DNA from: an uncultured Acidaminococcus sp. | GTDB taxonomy: Bacteria; Bacillota_C; Negativicutes; Acidaminococcales; Acidaminococcaceae | NCBI GenBank assembly: GCA_900314165.1 | Contig: OMUE01000193.1 | Coordinates: 1 to 8,214 of the forward strand | Direction of reading: 5' to 3' | DNA: 8,214 nucleotides | In this document: piece after piece, positions 1 to 4,458 of the stretch | Numbering within the stretch: the first letter of the stretch is position 1 | Layout of the letters: the number at the start of each line of letters is the position of its first letter | Position numbers and translations under genes: made by a program | Notes under the pieces: generated by a model | The model's input: the letters and a program-made list of their open reading frames with translations, nothing else | Database searches by the model: none | Told to the model about the DNA's origin: nothing

Positions 1-43
1 ATTTTCCAAAATCTAATTTTATCTGTTCAGCCTTTTGCAACAT
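1..43 (-). CDS. 5' end of an unidentified divergent gene, cut by the window edge
   Basis: On the minus strand an ATG at 43-41 opens a frame that stays open to the window edge and reads MLQKAEQIKLDFGK. The start is supported by a strong ribosome binding site, GGAGGG (57-52 on the minus strand), eight bases before the ATG, and by a TATAAT box further upstream (82-77). That layout gives a short leader of roughly 27 bases. Fourteen residues are too few to assign a family. The gene is transcribed away from the nitroreductase, so the 44-209 interval is a divergent intergenic region. The start context is good, but an ORF this short could still be chance. Confidence 0.45.
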   Translation of the reverse strand, partial: MLQKAEQIKLDFGK

Positions 44-76
44 AAGTTTAGCCCTCCGGAAATATCTTATGGCAAT

Positions 77-82
77 ATTATA
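77..82 (-). promoter_or_regulatory. -10 box of the leftward promoter
   Basis: The minus strand reads a perfect TATAAT here. The inferred transcription start near 70 would give a leader of about 27 bases before the ATG at 43. I see no good -35 hexamer at 16-18 base spacing, so the call rests on the -10 box and its position relative to the ribosome binding site. Confidence 0.35.
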
Positions 83-133
83 CAAGAAAATAGATTAAAA
101 TTGAGAAGCAGTTAATTGTTAGGGGTTTTTCAG

Positions 134-170
134 CGCCCTCTCAAGGGCGGGGGACCATCCGAAGGATGGT
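134..170. repeat. two tandem perfect hairpins before the nitroreductase gene
   Basis: The first hairpin is CGCCCT (134-139), loop CTCA, AGGGCG (144-149). The second is ACCATCC (154-160), loop GAA, GGATGGT (164-170). Both stems are perfect and four bases apart. No T-run follows on the plus strand, so this is not a standard terminator for rightward transcription. The pair lies 25-40 bases before the nitroreductase ribosome binding site. It could be a structured leader, an mRNA-stabilising element, or a copy of an extragenic palindromic repeat; the window alone cannot decide. Confidence 0.55.
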
Positions 171-209
171 GGTGGGTTCTAATCCCTATTATTTAAAGGA
201 GGCTAAAAC

Positions 210-707
210 ATGGATGCAATCTTTACCCGTACCAGCGTCAGAAATTATGAGGACAAACCTGTGGAGCAGGAAAAAATCGAAATGATCCTCCGGGCTGCCA
301 TGGCTGCTCCTTCGGCTACCAACCAGCAGCCTTGGGAATTCTACGTGGTCACCAATAAGGACATCCTGCAACAGTTGTCCGTGGTAAAGCCTTTTGCCCA
401 GATGACGGCAAAGGCACCTGTGGCCATCGTGCCCTGCCAGCGGAAGACAGGGCTCAAAACTCCTATCCGGGCCAGCATTGATATGGCCATCTGCACGGAA
501 AATATTTTGCTGGAAATCGAAGCCCAGGGCTTGGGCGGCGTTATGCTGGGCATTGCTCCGGATAAGGCCATTATGGACAAAGTGGGCGAAATCATCCATC
601 TGCCGGAAGACCTGGAAGCTTTCACCGTCATTCCTTTCGGCTACCCGGAAAAGAAGCATCCTCAGCAGGATCGTTTTGATGAGACGAGAGTGCATTATAT
701 TAAATAA
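210..707 (+). CDS. small FMN-dependent nitroreductase family protein
   Basis: A 165-residue protein of the nitroreductase superfamily, cytosolic flavoenzymes that use NAD(P)H to reduce nitro groups, quinones or related acceptors; the true substrate cannot be read from sequence. Family hallmarks are in order: an N-terminal TRTSVRNY (the R-x-S-x-R FMN phosphate motif, about residues 6-13), PSATNQQPWEFYVV (about 34-47, FMN and dimer contacts), a central helix with AICTENILLEIEAQGLGG (about 93-110), and a C-terminal IPFGYPEKK. The length is near the short end of the family (usually about 165-220), typical of the compact group. The start is fixed by AAAGGAGG at 195-202, seven bases before the ATG. 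The gene looks intact. No close operon partner is visible: the next frame is the phosphatase relic 80 bases downstream. Confidence 0.93.
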   Translation: MDAIFTRTSVRNYEDKPVEQEKIEMILRAAMAAPSATNQQPWEFYVVTNKDILQQLSVVKPFAQMTAKAPVAIVPCQRKTGLKTPIRASIDMAICTENILLEIEAQGLGGVMLGIAPDKAIMDKVGEIIHLPEDLEAFTVIPFGYPEKKHPQQDRFDETRVHYIK

Positions 708-711
708 AGCG

Positions 712-750
712 AAAAGTGAAGAGCAAAGAGCGAAGAGGAGTGCACTGCAC
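712..750 (+). repeat. copy of a dispersed purine-rich intergenic repeat
   Basis: AAAAGTGAAGAG (712-723) recurs exactly on the minus strand at 3406-3395. The overlapping 16-mer AGTGAAGAGCAAAGAG (715-730) recurs with one mismatch at 2368-2383. The copy ends with GTGCACTGCAC (740-750), and the minus-strand copy also continues into GTGCA-type sequence. It occupies the gap right after the nitroreductase stop. It looks like a short extragenic repeat family of unknown role. Confidence 0.5.
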
Positions 751-787
751 TGCCCCCTAATCCCTAAATAACCCCGGAGGTATCTCT

Positions 788-907
788 ATGATCCGCATCC
801 TATTTGTCTGCTATGGTAATATCTGCCGGTCCACCATGGCACTACGGCGGGGCGAGGCTGAAGAGCCGCATGGGACGGGGGACTACGAACAAATGTACGT
901 TAAATAA
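788..907 (+). pseudogene. relic of a low-molecular-weight protein tyrosine phosphatase
   Basis: The frame reads 39 residues and stops. Residues 1-18 (MIRILFVCYGNICRSTMA) are the N-terminus of a low-molecular-weight protein tyrosine phosphatase, including the catalytic P-loop C-x5-R-S with Cys8 and Arg14. Intact family members are about 140-160 residues, so some three quarters of the enzyme is missing. Residues 26-37 (EPHGTGDYEQMY) resemble the family's C-terminal D-P-W-x-T-G-[DN]-[FY]-E-x-x-Y stretch, which normally carries the general-acid Asp; here it would be mutated to E-P-H. I infer an internal deletion joining the two ends, then loss of the last helix. The ribosome binding site (CGGAGG, 775-780) and the start are still good, so a short peptide could be made, but it cannot be an active phosphatase. 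Confidence 0.75.
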
Positions 908-1100
908 ACTACTGTATTACTACCAAACACCATATATAGTGGCTATAGAAAGAAACACACCTACATCTTGTGTAATCCTTAAAATTGCCTAAAATATGAC
1001 AATCTGGTACGAAAAAACTTCTTTTAAACCGCTTTTTGTTATGGCGGTAAATTTACATTCGGTTAGTGAAAACCTTGCTCGTATGTAATAATCCGGAAAG
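908..1100. other. AT-rich intergenic stretch with no confident gene
   Basis: No supported coding frame was found here. TAAAAT (990-995) with TTGTGT (968-973) at 16-base spacing is a weak promoter-like pair pointing toward the terminator at 1101-1135. A hairpin ACCGC/GCGGT (1028-1032 and 1044-1048) has an 11-base loop. A 15-codon frame, 1041-1088 (MAVNLHSVSENLARM), lacks a ribosome binding site. Base composition is clearly lower in GC than the genes around it. Confidence 0.4.
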
Positions 1101-1135
1101 AAGCCATGGTGGGAGTTCCCGCCAGGGCTTTTTTA
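1101..1135 (+). terminator. intrinsic terminator with no gene upstream
   Basis: AAGCCATGGTGGG (1101-1113) pairs with CCCGCCAGGGCTT (1118-1130). The stem has one A-G mismatch and one G-U pair, with a four-base AGTT loop. The T-run continues from 1129 to 1134 and the tract is followed by ATTTT. This is a convincing rightward terminator. The only coding remnant in front is the phosphatase relic ending at 907, nearly 200 bases away. It may mark the end of a small RNA or be left from the original gene. Confidence 0.8.
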
Positions 1136-1139
1136 TTTT

Positions 1140-1163
1140 CTCATTATGAGATTATGCTATACT
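1140..1163 (+). promoter_or_regulatory. extended -10 promoter with an overlapping small palindrome
   Basis: TATGCTATACT (1153-1163) contains an extended -10 (TGC followed by TATACT). There is no consensus -35; instead a perfect palindrome CTCAT-T-ATGAG (1140-1150) sits where the -35 would be. That arrangement suits a promoter that depends on the extended -10 and is controlled by a bound regulator, which is inference. Transcription would start near 1170 and could drive the structured region and small ORF downstream, or the operon at 1418. Confidence 0.45.
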
Positions 1164-1224
1164 GTATTTAGATATATTTGCCTGTAACCATGTTGGACAA
1201 TATACATCATGAGTATCAGGAGTT

Positions 1225-1347
1225 ATGGCTCGCCAGGAGAAGTTGGGAAAACGGACCGCTGATAAAGGCCGACTGAGATTCCGGAGGCTTTTTTGCCAGA
1301 AGGCTGTGATGGGTAAGAAATATCTGTCCACTTTTTCTCCCATCTGA
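1225..1347 (+). CDS. possible 40-residue basic small protein (doubtful)
   Basis: ATG at 1225 opens a 40-codon frame that ends in TGA at 1345-1347. It reads MARQEKLGKRTADKGRLRFR and so on to FSPI, and is rich in Lys and Arg with very few acidic residues. An AGGAG (1218-1222) lies only two bases before the ATG, closer than normal, which weakens the case. A stop in frame at 1210-1212 rules out a longer N-terminus. I recognise no family. The same interval can fold through TATCAG (1214-1219) with CTGATA (1259-1264), so it may be RNA structure instead of protein. Confidence 0.22.
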   Translation: MARQEKLGKRTADKGRLRFRRLFCQKAVMGKKYLSTFSPI

Positions 1348-1352
1348 TGTTT

Positions 1353-1358
1353 TATAAT
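1353..1358 (+). promoter_or_regulatory. -10 box for the 1418-3322 operon
   Basis: A perfect TATAAT lies about 60 bases before the first gene of the operon, within TTTATAATAAAG. The region 16-18 bases upstream (ACTTTT or CTTTTT) is a poor -35, so strength is uncertain. Transcription from about 1365 would give a leader near 50 bases that carries the strong ribosome binding site at 1404-1409. Confidence 0.45.
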
Positions 1359-1417
1359 AAAGACAGAAAAGGATGGAACATGAATCCAAAGACAAGTTTC
1401 TATAGGAGGAATGGGGT

Positions 1418-1945
1418 ATGGAGAACCACTTACTGGATCAGTTCGGACGGCAGCACTGTGGGGTGTTTCTGGGGGTGGAGCCAGAAAATCTGGAAGACCT
1501 GAAGCGGTGGCTGCGGTTGGTGGATTTCCACTGTGAATGGGTGTGGGGCGGACGGGAGCCCTGCTGCCAGGTTCTGGTCCATATGAATGTGTTGTACCGG
1601 CCGGAATTGGAAAACCTGGGGCCTGCCATGTGCCGGCGGTTCGGACAGAAAGGGTACCTTTTCGTCGATGAAAACGGCCAGGCCTGGGAATTTCCCCAAA
1701 AAGGAGGGCCGGGCAAAGCCATGGGACCGCTGACACCCCAGGTGCTGGATCAGTTTTACAGCGGCCTTCTGGGGGAACCCTTCCACTTCCAGGAGTTCCG
1801 GTTCATGTATCATGTGAATGCCGGAATGCCGGCAATCATCATGGCCCAGCATGTCCATGATCTGATGAAAGAATACCAGGACTGGGATATACGATTCCTG
1901 GAGAAAATGGAAGATCAAAATAAGGATAAAGATAAGGAGCGGTGA
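1418..1945 (+). CDS. conserved-looking hypothetical protein, first gene of an operon
   Basis: A 175-residue protein I do not recognise. The start is supported by AGGAGG (1404-1409), eight bases before the ATG; another ATG at 1411 is out of frame. The sequence looks like a soluble globular protein: no signal peptide and no membrane segment. It is rich in aromatic residues and has several Cys, His and Trp in its first half (HCGV near residue 13, FHCEWVWGG near 37, CCQVLVHMN near 49, MCRRF near 71). The middle alternates hydrophobic and charged residues as in an alpha/beta fold. It ends in a very charged tail (EDQNKDKDKER). The Cys and His residues do not form an obvious zinc motif. It lies two bases upstream of the HD hydrolase start, so the two are almost surely co-translated. 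No function can be inferred beyond that link. Confidence 0.8.
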   Translation: MENHLLDQFGRQHCGVFLGVEPENLEDLKRWLRLVDFHCEWVWGGREPCCQVLVHMNVLYRPELENLGPAMCRRFGQKGYLFVDENGQAWEFPQKGGPGKAMGPLTPQVLDQFYSGLLGEPFHFQEFRFMYHVNAGMPAIIMAQHVHDLMKEYQDWDIRFLEKMEDQNKDKDKER

Positions 1946-1947
1946 AC

Positions 1948-2379
1948 ATGGATAAACTGGCATTGGCCTATGAGGTGGCGAAGAAATATCATGCCGGACA
2001 GAAGGACCGGGCAGGAAAGGACTACATTTATCACGTAAAGTTCGTATCGGACCAGGTGCTGCCCCTGGGAGAAACCTATGCCCTGGTGGGGATGCTCCAT
2101 GATACCCTGGAGGATACGGCCATGGACCGGGAAACCCTGGAACAGCTGTTCGGGAAAACCGTGGCAGAGGCAGTGGCCCTGCTGACCCATGACAAGAAGG
2201 TGCCTTATCTGGACTATGTGCGGCAGATCAAAGAAAGCGGGAATCCCTACGCCATTGCCGTGAAAAAGGCTGACCTGGGGAACAATATGGACCTGACCCG
2301 GCTGCCGGAAGTGACGGAAAAGGACCAGAAAAGGGTGGAAAAGTACCGCAAAGCCTATGGGATTTTGAGTGAAGAGTAA
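1948..2379 (+). CDS. compact HD-domain hydrolase, (p)ppGpp hydrolase-like (SpoT/MESH1 type)
   Basis: A 143-residue single-domain protein. I chose ATG 1948 over GTG 1942 because AAGGAG (1934-1939) is eight bases from 1948. The HD-hydrolase signature of RelA/SpoT and MESH1 is complete and correctly spaced: HAGQKDRAGKDYIYH (15-29, metal His29), LHDTLEDT (50-57; His51 and Asp52 for metal, Glu55 and Asp56 catalytic), FG near 68, an LT at 79-80, and VKKADLGNN (105-113; Asp109 metal, Asn113). In known members this fold removes the 3'-pyrophosphate of (p)ppGpp with Mn2+; some relatives act on other nucleotides such as NADPH. No synthetase, TGS or ACT domain is present, so it fits a small alarmone hydrolase or related nucleotide hydrolase. 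It is packed against the gene before it and 41 bases from the Sel1 gene. Confidence 0.85.
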   Translation: MDKLALAYEVAKKYHAGQKDRAGKDYIYHVKFVSDQVLPLGETYALVGMLHDTLEDTAMDRETLEQLFGKTVAEAVALLTHDKKVPYLDYVRQIKESGNPYAIAVKKADLGNNMDLTRLPEVTEKDQKRVEKYRKAYGILSEE

Positions 2380-2420
2380 AGAGGGAGGAGCAGGCCGGTA
2401 AATAGTAGGAGGTTCAGATC

Positions 2421-3322
2421 ATGGATAACAAAACAGGGGAAAAGGTGATGCAGGAAGGGGCAAAGAAAACGCTGGGGATAGAAACCCGGGAACTGGATCA
2501 GTTGTTCCTGAATCTCCCGCCCCGGGAAGCTTATCTCCAAATCCTTGCGAAAGCCTGGGAAGGCTGCGGCCGGGCTCTTTTTCTCCTGGCTCTGTACCTG
2601 GATGGGGGATATGGGACCTTCTTCCTGGATGGTGGCCTGGCCTGTTCTTATGCTTTTGCGGCTTCCCGGGCCGGGGAGCCGGTGGCTCCTGCCTTTGGTG
2701 CATTGAAAGAGTTGCCCAGTGTGGGTGAATCCGTCCGGGTGTTTATCCGGCAGAGAGATATGATCCGGGTACGGGCAGCAGAAGGAGACTTTCTGGCCCA
2801 GTACTATCTGGGAATCATGTACGCCTATGGAGAAGGAGTAGATCCTTCTTATGGAGAAGCTCTGGCCTGGTTCGGGAAATCTGCTGCTCAGGGATTTGCT
2901 GCGGCTCAGTTGGCCATGGGCTCCTTTCTCCGGTTGGTGAGTGAGGAGAAAAATGACACTGGCGGAAAAAGCGGCTGGAATGGTATCAGAAAGCCGCTGA
3001 AAAAGGCTATGCAGAAGCCCAGCTGCGCCTTGCTCAGGAATACCGGTTGCACTTCCATGACATGGAACAGGCCGGAATCTGGTATGAGAAAGCTGCCCGC
3101 CAGGGCCACCCTGGGGCCTGTGAAATCATGGGTAACTTTTGGGAAAACGGATACCTGGGCCAGGAAGATCCTGCCCAGGCCCTGGTCTGGTACCGCAGAG
3201 CCTGGTTACGAGGTAGCCCCAGCGCTTGCAATGCCATTGCCAGAATGTATGAAGAAGGCAGAGGTGTTCCCCAATCTTGGAAACAGGCAGCACTATGGTA
3301 TAAAAAGTATTGGAGCAGATAG
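2421..3322 (+). pseudogene. Sel1-repeat protein broken by a one-base deletion
   Basis: The start has TAGGAGG (2407-2413). The first frame runs as a Sel1/TPR-like protein up to the A-run at 2966-2970; after it the same frame becomes repeat-free sequence, while the frame one base back resumes Sel1 repeats without a break and ends at TAG 3320-3322. Restoring one A (GGA AAA AAG CGG) gives a single protein of about 300 residues. Sel1 units begin near residues 122 (GDFLAQYYLGIMYAYGEG), 158 (GFAAAQ), then GYAEAQLRLA, GHPGACEIMGNFWENGYLGQ and GSPSACNAIARMYEEGRG. Sel1 proteins usually mediate protein-protein contacts. No signal peptide is seen. The break may be a true mutation, a sequencing error in the homopolymer, or slippage on A5. 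Third gene of the 1418 operon. Confidence 0.82.
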
Positions 3323-3379
3323 AAAGTTTACTGATTGCGATGCCGTAGGGGAAACTTTTCCTGGCCGCCCGGCAGGGCT

Positions 3380-3412
3380 GTTCTGCACTTTGCACTCTTC
3401 ACTTTTGACCTG
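3380..3412 (-). repeat. inverted copy of the dispersed purine-rich repeat
   Basis: Read on the minus strand this spacer contains AAAAGTGAAGAG (3406-3395), followed by TGCAAAGTGCAGAAC. The first 12 bases match 712-723 exactly, and the GTGCA part echoes the end of that copy. A third relative overlaps the last codons of the HD hydrolase gene (2368-2383). The three copies lie at gene ends or in gaps. Confidence 0.45.
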
Positions 3413-3435
3413 TTTCCTGGCTGTCCTCTCACCTC

Positions 3436-3479
3436 TTTTCTGTTATAATAACAGAGAAAACTTCACTCTACGATATAAT
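3436..3479 (+). promoter_or_regulatory. mutT promoter region with a palindrome on the -10 box
   Basis: CTGTTAT-A-ATAACAG (3440-3454) is a perfect palindrome with seven-base arms and contains TATAAT (3444-3449). With one mismatch it extends to 3436-3458 (TTTTC on the left, GAGAA-type on the right). A second TATAAT follows at 3474-3479. No good -35 is seen for either box; TTGACC at 3405-3410 is too far from both. A repressor dimer on the palindrome would block the promoter directly, but the regulator is unknown. Confidence 0.45.
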
Positions 3480-3512
3480 AAAACATAATGTAAATATTGG
3501 GGAGAAGGGGAG

Positions 3513-3929
3513 ATGGCTTTGAAAACAGTACGGGTTGTAGCGGCGCTGATACTCAACCAGGATAAGGTCCTGGCCACCCAACGGGGCTATGGAGAATTCA
3601 AAGACGGATGGGAATTTCCTGGGGGCAAGATCGAGCCAGGGGAAACTCCGGAACAGGCCATCAAACGGGAAATCCGGGAAGAACTGGCCACGGAAATCCG
3701 GGTGGAACAGCCCCTCACTACGGTGGAATACGATTATCCCACCTTCCATCTCTCCATGGAATGCTTTATCTGCAAAGTGGAAAAGGGCGACCTGACCTTA
3801 CTGGAGCACGAAGCGAAAAAGTGGCTTTCCTTTGATGAACTGGATAGTGTTGATTGGCTGCCGGCGGATCTGCTGGTGGTGACGGCTTTTCGGAAGTACC
3901 TGGTGAAAGACCGGGCAGCTCTTGTTTGA
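3513..3929 (+). CDS. mutT: MutT-like Nudix hydrolase (nucleoside triphosphate pyrophosphohydrolase)
   Basis: A 138-residue Nudix protein that should hydrolyse (deoxy)nucleoside triphosphates to monophosphate plus pyrophosphate. It most resembles the MutT / 8-oxo-dGTP and CTP pyrophosphohydrolase group, which sanitises the nucleotide pool in the cytosol. The Nudix box starts at Gly38 (GGKIEPGE) with Glu44, then Arg52-Glu53-Ile54 and Glu56-Glu57 for Mg2+. The usual Gly near the end of the box is Ala59, a substitution I consider tolerable. WEFPGGKIEPGETPEQA is typical of the MutT group. The start has GGGGAG (3499-3504), eight bases away. Oddity: the last residues (about AALV) and the stop codon lie in sequence that belongs to the helicase relic next door, so the original C-terminus may have been replaced. 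The exact substrate is not determinable. Confidence 0.9.
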   Translation: MALKTVRVVAALILNQDKVLATQRGYGEFKDGWEFPGGKIEPGETPEQAIKREIREELATEIRVEQPLTTVEYDYPTFHLSMECFICKVEKGDLTLLEHEAKKWLSFDELDSVDWLPADLLVVTAFRKYLVKDRAALV

Positions 3930-4410
3930 TGAAGCCCAGCGAGCCTGGGATCCTCAAAAACTCTCCGGTTTCGTTTCCTATGTCCGAGAGAATTATCCAG
4001 GAGATCATACAGGGATCGTGGTATCCTCCCATCTCCGGCATACCCCAGGTATGTTTGGCCCCCAGTATAGGGGAAGCTACGTAAAAGCCACGGAAGCCTA
4101 CCAATGGTATAATGAAGAAAGCTACAAGCTGACCCGGGGCGCATCAGAGTTCCTGATCCAGGGGATTGAATTGGAATTTCCCATTGTCTCCTTCATCGGC
4201 GACTTCTATATCCAAAATGGAAAATGGGTGGTGGATCCCCACGCCACTAATCCAGGATTGAAAGATCTCAGGAAGGTGCTGGAAAATGTGTATCGGGTAC
4301 TCCTTACCCGAAGCCGCAAAGGAATGCTCTTGTATTTTCCCAGGGAATCGAAGGAGTGGAAACTGGAAGAGACGTACCGGTGGTTTACGGGGATGATGGG
4401 GATCGAGTGA
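3922..4410 (+). pseudogene. C-terminal relic of a DUF2075-type DNA/RNA helicase
   Basis: The frame reads 162 codons from the tail of mutT. It begins at the helicase's Walker B / motif II, LFDEAQRAWD, and ends with the motif VI region YRVLLTRSRKGMLLYFP (arginine finger area). The middle part, with SEFLIQGIELEF, also fits the DUF2075 (Schlafen-type helicase-like) family, whose members are usually well over 350 residues. The whole Walker A half is absent, so ATP cannot be bound in the normal way. The only start in reach is TTG 3922 without a ribosome binding site, overlapping the mutT stop. I infer a deletion that removed the start of the helicase and joined its middle to the end of mutT. Family assignment comes from these motifs only. 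Confidence 0.72.
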
Positions 4411-4435
4411 AAATAGAGTAGTAAGAGATTATATT
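4407..4435 (+). promoter_or_regulatory. promoter for the restriction-modification operon
   Basis: GTGAAA (4407-4412) and TATATT (4430-4435) are separated by 17 bases and match the -35 and -10 consensus at four and five of six positions. Transcription near 4442 would leave a leader of about 17 bases holding GAGG (4448-4451), seven bases before the Mod ATG. The -35 overlaps the stop codon of the helicase relic, so the promoter spans the island's left border. Confidence 0.45.
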
Positions 4436-4458
4436 TAAATCAGAAATGAGGTAGGAAG

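Noticed and set aside
189..695. Long minus-strand frame opposite the nitroreductase
   Set aside because: It mirrors a gene with full family motifs, has no ribosome binding site and no recognisable domain.
1265..1294. A second intrinsic terminator at the T6 run
   Set aside because: The sequence in front forms at best a short, bulged stem, too weak to call.
1152..1963. Several minus-strand frames opposite the 1418 and HD genes
   Set aside because: They shadow plus-strand genes that have strong ribosome binding sites and tight spacing, and their composition is proline-rich as expected of antisense reading.
2960..2975. Programmed -1 frameshift signal in the Sel1 gene
   Set aside because: GGA AAA AGC is not a proper X-XXY-YYZ heptamer and I see no clear stimulatory pseudoknot; a lost A is simpler.
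3361..3385. Terminator after the Sel1 gene
   Set aside because: The GC-rich partial inverted repeat is imperfect and has no T-run behind it.
2970..3488. Continuation of the Sel1 gene's first frame to a stop at 3488 as a 355-residue protein
   Set aside because: After the A-run this frame loses all Sel1 character, while the neighbouring frame keeps the repeats up to a natural stop at 3322.
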